Shown here one piece after another: positions 7,791-17,066 of a stretch of DNA of 41,134 nucleotides (its first letter is position 1; each line of letters begins with the position of its first letter). The position numbers and the translations under genes are program-made. Source of the DNA: Pseudomonas fuscovaginae SE-1. Its GTDB lineage: Bacteria > Pseudomonadota > Gammaproteobacteria > Pseudomonadales > Pseudomonadaceae. The stretch is taken from assembly GCF_000364705.1 (NCBI RefSeq), contig NZ_AQOH01000126.1, forward strand, positions 1-41,134, written 5' to 3'. The notes below the pieces were generated by a model that worked only from the letters and a program-made list of their open reading frames with translations, was not told the DNA's origin and did no database searches.

Positions 7791-8813
7791 ATGACGGATT
7801 TTCCCTCCAACCCGCGCGAGCGGGTCACCATCAGCCAGGTCGCACGGGCTGCCGGTGTTTCAAAAGCGACCGTCTCCCGCTACATCGGCGGTGATCGGCA
7901 GTTGCTGGCGGAGGCGACCGCACAACGCATCGCGGACGTCATCCAGCACCTGGGCTACCGCCCAAACCAGATGGCCCGGGGGCTCAAGCGTGGCCAGACG
8001 CGCCTGGTCGGCATGCTGGTGGCCGACATCCTCAACCCCTATTCGGTGGCGGTCATGCGCGGCGTGGAAAAAGCCTGCCGGCAGCACGGCTACACCCTGC
8101 TGCTGTGCAACACCAACCGCGACGACGAGCAGGAACGTCATCACCTGCAGATGCTGCAGTCATACAACATCGAAGGCCTGATCGTGAACACCCTCGGGCA
8201 CCATCGGGGCGAACTGGTCGAGCTGCAACGCGACATGCCCATGGTGCTGATCGACCGCCAGTTGCCGGAACTCAATGTCGACCTGGTCGGCCTGGACAAT
8301 GCCGATGCGCTCGAGCAGGCCCTGGATCACCTGCAGGCCCGCGGCTACCGGGACATCCTCGCGGTGACCGAACCCCTCGACGGCACCAGCTCGCGCCTGG
8401 AGCGGGTGCGGGCCTTCAGCGAATCCATTGCGCGCCGTTCGGGCATCCGCCAGCAGATTCTCGAGATCGACTCGAACCTCGAGGATGACCTGGCCAGGTT
8501 CCTCGGTTCGAACGGCCATGGCCCGCAGGCCATCTTCACCTGCAACGGGGTCGCCACCCTGGCCGTCACCCGTGCCCTGCATGGCAGGGGCGTGCGACTG
8601 TTCGATGACGTCGGCCTGCTCGCGCTGGATGAGCTGGACTGGTACCCGCTGGTCGGCAGCGGCATCACCGCCCTGGCCCAACCGACCGAAGCCATTGGCG
8701 TGACGGCGTTCGAGTGCCTGCTCAAGCGCCTGCGCGGCGAGGGCGACGAGCCGAAGCGAATCGATCTCAAGGCTGAGTTGATCGTTCGAGGATCCACTCA
8801 CCTGAGTCTCTGA
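7791..8813 (+). CDS. ptxS: PtxS, LacI-family regulator of 2-ketogluconate metabolism
   Basis: 340 residues from the ATG at 7791 (MTDFPSNPRERV). The frame is open further upstream to 7713, but that would swallow the operator. The N-terminal LacI helix-turn-helix covers about residues 13-35 (TISQVARAAGVSKATVSRYIGG), the hinge is near GYRPNQMARGLKRG, and the rest is a periplasmic-binding-protein-like effector domain. PtxS represses the kgu and gad operons and its own gene; 2-ketogluconate is the inducer. The gene lies between gad and kgu on the same strand with a perfect operator on each side, the arrangement seen in P. putida. The 62-bp gap to kguE holds the second operator. Confidence 0.95.
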   Translation: MTDFPSNPRERVTISQVARAAGVSKATVSRYIGGDRQLLAEATAQRIADVIQHLGYRPNQMARGLKRGQTRLVGMLVADILNPYSVAVMRGVEKACRQHGYTLLLCNTNRDDEQERHHLQMLQSYNIEGLIVNTLGHHRGELVELQRDMPMVLIDRQLPELNVDLVGLDNADALEQALDHLQARGYRDILAVTEPLDGTSSRLERVRAFSESIARRSGIRQQILEIDSNLEDDLARFLGSNGHGPQAIFTCNGVATLAVTRALHGRGVRLFDDVGLLALDELDWYPLVGSGITALAQPTEAIGVTAFECLLKRLRGEGDEPKRIDLKAELIVRGSTHLSL

Positions 8814-8847
8814 ACGGTCGTGCAGGGGGCTTTCTGCCGACCAAAAA

Positions 8848-8861
8848 TGAAACCGGTTTCA
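8848..8861. promoter_or_regulatory. PtxS operator upstream of kguE
   Basis: A second perfect TGAAACCGGTTTCA palindrome, ending 14 bp before the kguE start. It would sit over the start of the kgu transcript or its leader, where a bound repressor blocks transcription. Confidence 0.92.
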
Positions 8862-8875
8862 TCAGGATAAGAACA

Positions 8876-9655
8876 ATGCGCTTGAACCCCGTTTCCATCA
8901 GTCTCTCCAGCTATGGCGCCGACTTCGTCCGGCAGTCCGGCCAGGAGAGTTTTCTCGAGTTGCTGGCGGCTGCCGGTGTCTTCCGTGTCGAGCTTCGCGA
9001 GGAGCTGTTCGAGGACCTGCCGGACACCACGGCCCTGCGTGCCGCGATGGGCGCACTGGGCCTGGAGTGTCTGTTCTCTTCGCCGCTGGAATTGTGGACT
9101 GCGCGCGGTGGGCTCGACCCACTGCTGCCGGAGAAGCTGGAACTGGCGGGCCGGCTGGGTGCCGTCGCGCTCAAGGTGTCCCTCGGGCATTACCACCCCG
9201 GCTGTGACGTATCGGCCCTGCGGGCGCTGTCGACTCGATACCTGCCCAGGTTGCTGGTGGAGAATGACCAGACCCCGCAGGGCGGAAAGATCGCTCCATT
9301 GCTGGGCTTCTTCGAGCGGGTCGAGGCCCTGGCGCTGCCCGTGGGCATGACCTTCGACATCGGCAACTGGCAATGGCAGAACGAGTCGGCGACCCAGGCC
9401 GCCCGGCAGTTCGCTCGATGGGTACGGTACGTCCACTGCAAGGCGGTGGAGCGCCAACCCAGCGGGCGCCTGGTGGCCGTGAGGCCACGCGCGGCGGACC
9501 TGATGGCCTGGGACAGGTTGTTCGGCGAATTCACCCAGGGCGTCGTGCGCGCCGTGGAATACCCCCTCGTGGGCGCCGACCTGCTGGCACTCACGCGGGG
9601 GCAGGTCGATAACCTGGCCCGGCTCGGCCTGGGCGCGGAGGTCAGCCATGTTTGA
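8876..9655 (+). CDS. kguE: KguE, sugar phosphate isomerase/epimerase of the 2-ketogluconate operon
   Basis: 259 residues forming a xylose-isomerase-like TIM barrel: ISLSSYGADFVRQSGQ at the start, VALKVSLGHYHPG near the middle, MTFDIGNWQW and VRYVHCKAVE at later strands. KguE is always found first in the kgu operon. Its exact reaction in 2-ketogluconate breakdown is not settled, and an epimerase or isomerase role is assumed from the fold. GATAAG lies before the ATG with no strong Shine-Dalgarno. The gene ends 8 bp inside kguK (shared ATGTTTGA), so translation is probably coupled. Confidence 0.9.
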   Translation: MRLNPVSISLSSYGADFVRQSGQESFLELLAAAGVFRVELREELFEDLPDTTALRAAMGALGLECLFSSPLELWTARGGLDPLLPEKLELAGRLGAVALKVSLGHYHPGCDVSALRALSTRYLPRLLVENDQTPQGGKIAPLLGFFERVEALALPVGMTFDIGNWQWQNESATQAARQFARWVRYVHCKAVERQPSGRLVAVRPRAADLMAWDRLFGEFTQGVVRAVEYPLVGADLLALTRGQVDNLARLGLGAEVSHV

Positions 9656-10598
9656 ACACGATGTGTTGTGCTTCGGTGAAACCATGGCGATGTTCGTTGC
9701 CGAACAGACCGGCGATCTTGCCCAGGTCAGCCAGTTCGCCAAGCGGATCGCGGGTGCGGACAGCAACGTCGCCATCGGCCTGTCCCGGCTGGGTTTCAAG
9801 GTGCGCTGGCTGAGCCGCGTCGGTGACGATTCGCTGGGGCGTTTCGTCATCGACAGCCTGCGTCGGGAGGGGCTGGACTGTGAAGGCGTCGAAGTCGACC
9901 GCCGATATGCCACCGGCTTCCAGCTCAAGGAGCGCCGCGACGATGGCCGCGATCCGGGCGTGGAATACTTTCGGCGCAACTCGGCGGCCAGTCATCTGTC
10001 ACCGGCGATGCTCGCCGGGCAACGGTTGCAGGTCCGGCATCTGCATGCCACCGGCATTCCTCTGGCGCTGTCGCCGACCTGCCGGGCGCTCTCCCATGCC
10101 CTGGTGGATGCCATGCGTGAAGCGGGCCGGAGCGTCTCTTTCGATCCGAACCTGCGCCCTTCGTTGTGGCCCGACACCGCCACCATGGTGCGCGAAGTCA
10201 ACGCCCTGGCGCTGAAGGCCGACTGGCTGCTGCCGGGCCTGGAGGAAGGACGCCTGCTGACCGGGCAACGCGAACCGGCCGATATCGCCGCGTTCTACCT
10301 GGACCGTGGGGCCGAGCGGGTGGTGATCAAGCTGGGAGAGCAGGGCGCCTACTTCCGTACGCGGCGTGATGAAGGGCATGTCCCTGCCTTGCCGGTGCCG
10401 ACGGTGGTGGACACGGTCGGTGCCGGCGATGCGTTTGCCGTGGGCGTGCTCAGTGGGTTGCTCGAAGGCCACGAACTGCCCGAGGCGGTCGCGCGTGGCA
10501 ACTGGTGCGGCAGCCGCGCCGTGCAGTTCCGTGGCGACATGGAAGGCCTGCCCTTGCGGCATGAACTCGAGGACCTGGACAAGCGCCGGAGCGCTTGA
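9648..10598 (+). CDS. kguK: KguK, 2-ketogluconate kinase (PfkB family)
   Basis: 316 residues of ribokinase/PfkB fold. It phosphorylates cytoplasmic 2-ketogluconate to 2-keto-6-phosphogluconate with ATP. The substrate lid motif is near residues 35-45 (AGADSNVAIGLSRLG). The second PfkB signature DTVGAGDAF carries the anion hole G258-A-G and catalytic Asp261. The length is normal for the family. It overlaps kguE by 8 bp and is followed after 63 bp by kguT, a gap that holds the kguT ribosome binding site (AGGAGAG) and no visible terminator. Confidence 0.94.
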   Translation: MFEHDVLCFGETMAMFVAEQTGDLAQVSQFAKRIAGADSNVAIGLSRLGFKVRWLSRVGDDSLGRFVIDSLRREGLDCEGVEVDRRYATGFQLKERRDDGRDPGVEYFRRNSAASHLSPAMLAGQRLQVRHLHATGIPLALSPTCRALSHALVDAMREAGRSVSFDPNLRPSLWPDTATMVREVNALALKADWLLPGLEEGRLLTGQREPADIAAFYLDRGAERVVIKLGEQGAYFRTRRDEGHVPALPVPTVVDTVGAGDAFAVGVLSGLLEGHELPEAVARGNWCGSRAVQFRGDMEGLPLRHELEDLDKRRSA

Positions 10599-10661
10599 GA
10601 CATAAACACCGGATTGCCGAAACCTGTTGCGACAACAATAACAAGCTCAGGAGAGTGAATC

Positions 10662-11942
10662 ATGCAAACGACAAGCCTCGCCCGTCGCCGTTGGTGGTAC
10701 ATCATCCCCATCGTCTTCATCACCTACAGCCTGGCCTACCTGGACCGTGCCAACTATGGCTTCGCCGCCGCCTCGGGCATGGCCGAAGACCTCAATATCA
10801 CCCCGGCGCTGTCCTCGCTGCTGGGGGCGCTGTTCTTTCTCGGCTACTTCTTCTTCCAAGTGCCGGGCGCCATCTACGCCGAGAAACGCAGCGTGAAGAA
10901 ACTGATTTTCGTCAGCCTCATCCTCTGGGGTGGGCTGGCGACGCTCACCGGCATGGTCAGCAACGTCTACATGCTGGTGGTCATCCGCTTCCTGCTGGGG
11001 GTGGTGGAGGCCGCGGTGATGCCGGCCATGCTGGTGTACCTCTGCCACTGGTTCACGCGGGCGGAGCGCTCGCGGGCCAACACCTTCCTGATCCTCGGCA
11101 ACCCGGCCACCATCCTGTGGATGTCGGTGGTGTCCGGCTACCTCATCCAGCACTTCGACTGGCGCTGGATGTTCATCATCGAAGGCCTGCCCGCCGTGAT
11201 CTGGGCCTTGCTCTGGTGGCGCCTGGTCGACGACCGGCCGGCCCAGGCCCGCTGGTTGAGCGAGGAGGAAAAGGCGGACCTGCAGGCGGCACTGGCGGCC
11301 GAGCAGCAGGGGATCAAGCCGGTCAAGAACTACCGCGAGGCCTTCCGCTCGCCGCAGGTGATCGTGCTGTCGCTGCAGTATTTCTGCTGGAGCATCGGCG
11401 TGTACGGCTTCGTGCTCTGGTTGCCGTCGATCCTCAAGCAGGCAGCCAACGTCGACATCGTCCAGGCCGGCTGGTTGTCGGCGGTGCCGTACCTGGCGGC
11501 GGTGCTCGCCATGATCGGCGTGTCCTGGGCGTCCGATCGGCTGCAGAAGCGCAAGCGTTTCGTCTGGCCACCGCTGCTGATCGCCGCGCTGGCGTTCTAT
11601 GGCTCCTATGCCCTGGGCACCGAGCATTTCTGGCTGTCCTACGCGCTGCTGGTGCTCGCCGGGGCCTGCATGTACGCGCCCTATGGCCCGTTCTTCGCGA
11701 TCGTGCCGGAAATCCTGCCGAGCAACGTCGCCGGCGGTGCCATGGCACTGATCAACAGCATGGGCGCCCTGGGTTCCTTTGGCGGGTCGTGGCTGGTGGG
11801 CTACCTCAACGGGGTGACCGGTGGCCCCGGAACCTCCTATCTGTTCATGTGTGGTGCGCTGCTGACCGCTGTCGTGCTGACCGCCGTGCTCAACCCCTCG
11901 CAGACGCGGCGCCCGGGGGCCCGTCTGGCCGTAACGCTCTAG
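10662..11942 (+). CDS. kguT: KguT, 2-ketogluconate MFS transporter
   Basis: 426 residues with twelve predicted membrane spans, anion:cation symporter branch of the major facilitator superfamily. Visible landmarks are YLDRANYGFA in the first span and loop, a middle cytoplasmic loop (about 190-230, KADLQAALAAEQQGIKPVKNYREAFRS), and the second-half repeat beginning SPQVIVLSLQYFCW. It imports the 2-ketogluconate made in the periplasm by the dehydrogenase encoded upstream, driven by protons. AGGAGAG precedes the ATG with good spacing. kguD begins 11 bp after its stop, so the two are co-transcribed. Confidence 0.93.
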   Translation: MQTTSLARRRWWYIIPIVFITYSLAYLDRANYGFAAASGMAEDLNITPALSSLLGALFFLGYFFFQVPGAIYAEKRSVKKLIFVSLILWGGLATLTGMVSNVYMLVVIRFLLGVVEAAVMPAMLVYLCHWFTRAERSRANTFLILGNPATILWMSVVSGYLIQHFDWRWMFIIEGLPAVIWALLWWRLVDDRPAQARWLSEEEKADLQAALAAEQQGIKPVKNYREAFRSPQVIVLSLQYFCWSIGVYGFVLWLPSILKQAANVDIVQAGWLSAVPYLAAVLAMIGVSWASDRLQKRKRFVWPPLLIAALAFYGSYALGTEHFWLSYALLVLAGACMYAPYGPFFAIVPEILPSNVAGGAMALINSMGALGSFGGSWLVGYLNGVTGGPGTSYLFMCGALLTAVVLTAVLNPSQTRRPGARLAVTL

Positions 11943-11953
11943 GACATACTGGA

Positions 11954-12946
11954 ATGAAGAAGAGAATCGTGTTGTACAAGCGGCTGTCCGCCGACCTGAT
12001 GGCGCGTTTGCAGGAGCAGGTCGAGGTGACCTGGGTGGACATGGCCCAGCCGGATGGGCTGGCGCGCCTGCGTGACGCCTTGCCCGGTGCCCATGGCCTG
12101 CTCGGCGCCAGCCTGCGCATTGACGAGGGCCTGCTGGACCTGGCGCCGCAACTGGAGGTGATTGCCAGCGTGTCGGTGGGCGTGGACAACTACGACGTGG
12201 CCGAGCTGAGCCGTCGTCGCGTGTTATTGACCAACACCCCGGATGTGCTGACCGAAACCACCGCCGACACCGGCTTCGCCCTGATCCTGGCCAGCGCCCG
12301 CCGGGTCGTCGAGCTGGCCGGCTGGGTGCGCGAAGGCCACTGGCGGGCGAGCCTGGGGCCGGCCCATTTCGGCAGCGACGTGCAGGGCAAGACGCTGGGT
12401 ATCGTCGGCATGGGGCGCATCGGCGAGGCGCTGGCCAGGCGCGGCGCGGCCGGTTTCGGCATGCAGGTGCTCTACCACAGCCGCACTGCCAGGCCTGAAG
12501 TGGAGGCCCGCTACGCGGCGCGCCATTGCCCTCTCGATGAACTGTTGCGGCAGGCGGATTTCGTTTGCCTGACCGTGCCCCTGAGTGCCGAAACCCAGGG
12601 GCTGATCGGTCGACGCGAACTGGCCCTGATGAAGCCTGAAGCGATCCTGGTGAACATCGCGCGGGGGCGGGTGGTGGATGAAGCCGCGCTGATCGACGCC
12701 CTACGCGAGCGGCGCATTCGCGGCGCCGGCCTGGACGTCTTCAATCAGGAGCCTCTGTCGCCCGATTCACCGCTGCTCAGTCTGGATAACGTCGTGGCGA
12801 CACCGCACATCGGCTCCGCCACCCATGAGACGCGCGAGGCGATGGCCCGCTGCGCGGTGCGGAACCTGCTGACTGCGCTGGCCGGAAAACGCCCGCCCAA
12901 TCTGGTCGACGAAGACGTGTGGGGCGCCCTCACGCCTCGGTGCTAG
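11954..12946 (+). CDS. kguD: KguD, 2-keto-6-phosphogluconate reductase
   Basis: 330 residues; a D-isomer-specific 2-hydroxyacid dehydrogenase that reduces 2-keto-6-phosphogluconate to 6-phosphogluconate, which enters the Entner-Doudoroff pathway. The NAD(P)-binding motif is G152-M-G154-R-I-G157, and the catalytic triad reads R237 (NIARGR), E266 (NQEPL) and H285 (TPHIGSA). I start it at the ATG at 11954 with GGA just before it; the frame stays open for 1.3 kb upstream only as an antisense-like shadow over kguT. Its 3' end overlaps the convergent ydiJ-type gene by 17 bp. Confidence 0.94.
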   Translation: MKKRIVLYKRLSADLMARLQEQVEVTWVDMAQPDGLARLRDALPGAHGLLGASLRIDEGLLDLAPQLEVIASVSVGVDNYDVAELSRRRVLLTNTPDVLTETTADTGFALILASARRVVELAGWVREGHWRASLGPAHFGSDVQGKTLGIVGMGRIGEALARRGAAGFGMQVLYHSRTARPEVEARYAARHCPLDELLRQADFVCLTVPLSAETQGLIGRRELALMKPEAILVNIARGRVVDEAALIDALRERRIRGAGLDVFNQEPLSPDSPLLSLDNVVATPHIGSATHETREAMARCAVRNLLTALAGKRPPNLVDEDVWGALTPRC

Positions 12947-15900
12947 CCTGCTGGCGCAGCCGGCCCAGTAACGCCTGCAACGGATGCAGCACTTCTTTAC
13001 CGGCCTGGCGCTTGACCTGGCTACGGCAGGAGTAGCCGTCGGCCAGCAGGCGGCCGGCCGGTTGGTAGCGCTCCACCAGCGGCTGCCAGGACTGCGAGTA
13101 GATGACTTGCGACGTCTTGGCGTTGCGGGTTTCATGCCCGTAGGTGCCGGACATGCCGCAGCAGCCGCTGGCCAGCACCTGCAACTTCAGGCCAAAGCCG
13201 TCGAAGACCTTCTTCCACTGCTCGACGCTGGCCGGCTCGTTGGTGCGCTCGGTGCAGTGCGGCAGGAAGTGGAAGGTCTCTGCCGCCTCCGGTTTCTCCA
13301 GCTGCGGCAGGGCGGTCGCCAGCCACTCCTGGGCCAGTACCACGCGTGGCGCGGCATCCTGCTCCAGGGTCTTGGCGTATTCCTGGCGGTAGACCAGGGT
13401 CATCGCCGGATCGAGCCCCACTAGCGGGATGCCATGGGCTTCGAGTGCCTTCAGACCCTTGGCGTTGTGGCTCGCGGCCTTCTTGAATGCACCGAGGAAA
13501 CCCTGGACCTGCAGCGGTTTGCCGTTGGGGGCGAACGGCGCCAGGTAGATGTCGTAGCCCAGCCGGGCGATCAGCTCGATCCATTCGGCCGCCAACGGGG
13601 TCTCGAAGTAGCGGGTGAAGGCGTCCTGGACGATGACGACGCTGCGCTGGCGCTGCTCCTCGCTCAGTTTCGACAACTTGTGCGCGGTGGCGGTCTGCAC
13701 GTTCCAGCGGGCGCAGACCTGGTGGAAGTCCACCAGGCTCAGCAGCGGGCTGTCGACCATGCCGACCACGTGTTCGAGCAGGAACTTGACCGGCCGCGCG
13801 TTCATCATGGCGTTGTACAGCCGTGGAAAGCGGGCGATGTAGGGAATGCTGTACTCCAGCGAACCGACCACGTAGTCCTTCAGCGGTCGCAGGTAGCGGT
13901 TGTGGTAGAGCTCGAGGAAGCGCGAGCGGAAGTCCGGTACGTTGACCTTCACCGGGCACTGGCCCGCACAGGACTTGCAGGCCAGGCAGCCGGCCATCGC
14001 CTCATAGACTTCATGGGAGAAATCTTTCTCGCCCAGTTGCTTGCCGACGCTGTTGCGCACCTTGGCCAGCAGGTTGCCGACGCTGAAGCGGCTGGTCACG
14101 TCGCCGAGCAGGTCGGCGCCCTGGGCGCCCTGCAGGCGCAGCCATTCGCGCACCAGCGAGGCACGGCCCTTGGGCGAATGAATGCGGTTGCGCGTGGCCT
14201 TCCAGGACGGGCACATCGCGTCATCGGGGTCGAAGTTGTAGCAGGCACCGTTGCCGTTGCAGTGGGCGGCGGTGTGGTAGCTCTGCCAGACGCGCTCGTC
14301 GATCTGCCGGTCGAGCTCGCCGCGCAGGACGACTTCGTCGACCTTGGTCAGGGTGGCCTCGCTGACGCTCGACGGCGTGGCGATCTTGCCCGGGTTGAGC
14401 TGGTTGAACGGGTCGAACGCCGCCTTGATCGCCTGCAGCGACGGGTACAGCGGGCCGAAGTAGGCCGGCGAGTACTCCGAACGCAAGCCCTTGCCATGCT
14501 CGCCCCACAGCAGGCCGCCGTATTTCTGGGTGAGGGCGGCCACGCCATCGGAGATCGGGCGGATCAGCGCCGCCTGGCGCGGGTCCTTCATGTCGAGGAT
14601 CGGCCGCACGTGCAGCACGCCGGCGTCCACGTGGCCGAACATGCCGTATTCGAGCTGGTGCGAATCGAGCAGCGCACGGAACTCGGCGATGAAGTCCGCG
14701 AGGTTTTCCGGCGGCACGGCGGTGTCTTCGACGAACGGCTGCGGACGGGCTTCGCCCTGGACGTTGCCGAGCAGGCCCACCGAGCGCTTGCGCATGGTGT
14801 AGACGCGTTTCACCGCCTCGCCGCCGACCGCCAGGGTGTGGCCCAGGCGCACCACGCTGGTGTCGTTTTTCAGGTGTTCGATGAAGTCATGAACGCGCCG
14901 CTCCAGCTGCTCCTGGTCGTCGTCGCTGAATTCGATCAGGTTGATGCCCAGGGTCTGCTGGCCGGGGATCGGCGGGAAGTACTCGGCCACGCCGTGCCAG
15001 ACGATGTCCTGCATCGCCAGCCTCAGCACCTTGGAGTCCACGGTCTCGATGGACAGCGGCTTGAGCGCCATCAGCGCCTTGGCGTCGCGCAGGGCATCCA
15101 TGAAACCGGCGTATTGCACGTTCACCAGGATGCTGTGGCGCGGGATCGGCAGCACATTGAGCCTGGCCTCGACGATGAAGCCCAGCGAGCCTTCGGAACC
15201 GCACAGGATGCTGTTGAGGTTGAAACCGCCGTCCTCCTCGCGCAGGTGTGCCAGGTCATAGCCGGTCAGGCAGCGGTTGAGCGGCGGAAAGGTGTCCTTG
15301 ATCAGTTGCGCCTGCTGGTCGGCGATGTCGCGGGTGCAGCGGTAGACGCTGCCGACCAGGTCCTGCCGGGCCGCCTCTCGGTCGGCCTGGTCGGCGGCGA
15401 TCGGCTGGCTGTCGAGGCGCTGGCCGCCGAGCAGCACGGTCGACAGGGCGAGCACGTGATCGCGGGTCTTGCCGTAGGTGCAACTGCCCTGGCCACTGGC
15501 GTCGGTGTTGATCATGCCGCCGATGGTGGCTCGGTTCGAGGTCGACAGTTCAGGGGCGAAGAACAGGCCGTGGGGCTTGAGGGCGGCGTTCAGTTGGTCC
15601 TTGACCACGCCACTCTGCACCCGGACCCAGCGCTCCTCGACGTTGATTTCGAGGATGCTGTTCAGGTGCCGGGAAAGGTCGACCACGATACCGTCGGTCA
15701 GCGACTGGCCGTTGGTGCCGGTGCCGCCGCCGCGCGGGGTGAGCACCACGGAGCGGTACTGCGGGTGGGCGGCGAGTTTCGCCACCAGCTCGACATCGGC
15801 GTAGGTTTTCGGGAACACCGCTGCCTGGGGCAGGCGCTGGTAGATCGAGTTGTCGGTCGCCAGCACCGTCCGGGAACCCAGGTCGCCGGCGATTTCCCCC

Positions 15901-15983
15901 TGGAAGCCTTCGCTGGCCAGTTGTGTCAGGAAGCGCTCGTAGGCGTCGGTTTGACCATGGGTGGGGGCAAGGCGGGCGATCAT
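12930..15983 (-). CDS. ydiJ: YdiJ-type D-2-hydroxyglutarate dehydrogenase (FAD / 4Fe-4S)
   Basis: 1017 residues in one chain. The N-terminal half is an FAD-binding type-4 domain (LTPRGGGTGTNGQSLTDGIVVDLS; TIGGMINTDASGQGS) plus the FAD-oxidase C-terminal domain. Next come an HCNGNGACYNFDPDDAMCPS motif near residue 580, a ferredoxin-like CLACKSCAGQCPVKVNVPDF motif near 670, and a C-terminal cysteine-rich CCG domain (SGCCGMSGTYGHE, about 945). E. coli YdiJ of this layout oxidises D-2-hydroxyglutarate, a by-product of serine synthesis, to 2-oxoglutarate and feeds the respiratory chain. The gene is divergent from a LysR regulator 156 bp away and shares 17 bp at its 3' end with kguD. The substrate is assigned by family. 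Confidence 0.85.
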   Translation of the reverse strand: MIARLAPTHGQTDAYERFLTQLASEGFQGEIAGDLGSRTVLATDNSIYQRLPQAAVFPKTYADVELVAKLAAHPQYRSVVLTPRGGGTGTNGQSLTDGIVVDLSRHLNSILEINVEERWVRVQSGVVKDQLNAALKPHGLFFAPELSTSNRATIGGMINTDASGQGSCTYGKTRDHVLALSTVLLGGQRLDSQPIAADQADREAARQDLVGSVYRCTRDIADQQAQLIKDTFPPLNRCLTGYDLAHLREEDGGFNLNSILCGSEGSLGFIVEARLNVLPIPRHSILVNVQYAGFMDALRDAKALMALKPLSIETVDSKVLRLAMQDIVWHGVAEYFPPIPGQQTLGINLIEFSDDDQEQLERRVHDFIEHLKNDTSVVRLGHTLAVGGEAVKRVYTMRKRSVGLLGNVQGEARPQPFVEDTAVPPENLADFIAEFRALLDSHQLEYGMFGHVDAGVLHVRPILDMKDPRQAALIRPISDGVAALTQKYGGLLWGEHGKGLRSEYSPAYFGPLYPSLQAIKAAFDPFNQLNPGKIATPSSVSEATLTKVDEVVLRGELDRQIDERVWQSYHTAAHCNGNGACYNFDPDDAMCPSWKATRNRIHSPKGRASLVREWLRLQGAQGADLLGDVTSRFSVGNLLAKVRNSVGKQLGEKDFSHEVYEAMAGCLACKSCAGQCPVKVNVPDFRSRFLELYHNRYLRPLKDYVVGSLEYSIPYIARFPRLYNAMMNARPVKFLLEHVVGMVDSPLLSLVDFHQVCARWNVQTATAHKLSKLSEEQRQRSVVIVQDAFTRYFETPLAAEWIELIARLGYDIYLAPFAPNGKPLQVQGFLGAFKKAASHNAKGLKALEAHGIPLVGLDPAMTLVYRQEYAKTLEQDAAPRVVLAQEWLATALPQLEKPEAAETFHFLPHCTERTNEPASVEQWKKVFDGFGLKLQVLASGCCGMSGTYGHETRNAKTSQVIYSQSWQPLVERYQPAGRLLADGYSCRSQVKRQAGKEVLHPLQALLGRLRQQASTEA

Positions 15984-16139
15984 GGGTGACGGTTCCTGCA
16001 GGCTGATTCGTTTTTATATTCGCTAAACGTATGCTCAGGACTGAGCCAGTGTCGAGGCGAAGCGGTATAGTTTCGATTATTTGCGGATGAGACGCCGCTT
16101 ACAAACGTAAAACACGCAGCCTTTGCATGAGCTTTATGA

Positions 16140-17051
16140 ATGAATCCTAGACGCCTCACTCCTTCGATGTCGGTACTGGTGGCCTTCGAGGCGGCGGCTC
16201 GCCATGGCAGCTTCACCAAGGCGGCAGACGAGTTGCTGCTGACCCAGAGCGCGGTGAGCCGGCAGGTCCAGGCGCTGGAGACGCTGCTGGGGGTCGAGCT
16301 GTTCCTGCGTGACGGCCGGCGCATCGAACTGACGGCGGCCGGGGCGTTGTACCAGCATGAGTTATCGGCAGCCCTGGGGCGGATTCGCAGCGCGACCCTG
16401 AAGACCATCGCTTTCCGCTCCCAGGAGGGCGTGCTGCACCTGGGCGTGCTGCCGACGTTCGGTTCGAAGTGGCTGCTGCCGCGGATGAACGATTTCTATG
16501 CCAGGCACCCGGATATCGTGGTGCACATTCATTCGCGGATCATCCAGGCCGACCTGGCCAGTGCCGCCGGCGAGATGAATGCGATCATCTACGCCGGCTC
16601 CGGTTCCTGGCCGGGCTTCATGTCGCACAAGCTGCTGACCGAGGAACTGGTGGTGGTGGCCAGTCCTTCGGCCCTGCCCGAATACCGCACGGCGACGCCG
16701 GTCGAGATCGCCACCAGTCATTCGCTGCTCAACGTCGTGTCCCGGCCCAATGCCTGGTCGGATTGGTTCGAGCACAACGGCCTGGATCACCGCCTGATGC
16801 GTCCGGGGCCCGGCTTCGAACTCACCAGCCACCTGATCCAGGCGGCGGTCGCCGGTATCGGCATCGGCCTGGTGCCGCGGGTGCTGGTGCAGGACGAGAT
16901 CCGGGCGGGCTCGCTGGTGGTGCTGTTCGAGCCCATGAAAAGCGGCAAGAGCTATTACCTGGCGTATGCCAATCGCTATCAGAACCTGCCGTCGCTGGTC
17001 GCGTTCAGCGAGTGGCTGCTGAGCCTGCCGTTTCCCGAAGAGGAAGGTTGA
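16140..17051 (+). CDS. LysR-family transcriptional regulator (GcvA-like)
   Basis: 303 residues. The winged helix-turn-helix covers about residues 10-65 (SVLVAFEAAARHGSFTKAADELLLTQSAVSRQVQALETLLGVELF), and the rest is a LysR substrate-binding domain (LHLGVLPTFGSKWLLPRM; AGIGIGLVPRVLV). It reads away from the ydiJ-type gene across a 156-bp shared promoter, the usual position for a LysR protein that controls its divergent neighbour and itself. I infer that target; no T-N11-A site stood out clearly. It converges with the decayed IclR gene, whose end lies 15 bp beyond its stop. Confidence 0.88.
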   Translation: MNPRRLTPSMSVLVAFEAAARHGSFTKAADELLLTQSAVSRQVQALETLLGVELFLRDGRRIELTAAGALYQHELSAALGRIRSATLKTIAFRSQEGVLHLGVLPTFGSKWLLPRMNDFYARHPDIVVHIHSRIIQADLASAAGEMNAIIYAGSGSWPGFMSHKLLTEELVVVASPSALPEYRTATPVEIATSHSLLNVVSRPNAWSDWFEHNGLDHRLMRPGPGFELTSHLIQAAVAGIGIGLVPRVLVQDEIRAGSLVVLFEPMKSGKSYYLAYANRYQNLPSLVAFSEWLLSLPFPEEEG

Positions 17052-17066
17052 GAACAGTCGTATCCG

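Noticed and set aside
10595..12946. A 783-residue open frame covering kguT and kguD
   Set aside because: Only the last 330 residues encode KguD; the rest is an Arg/Pro-rich frame over the kguT gene.
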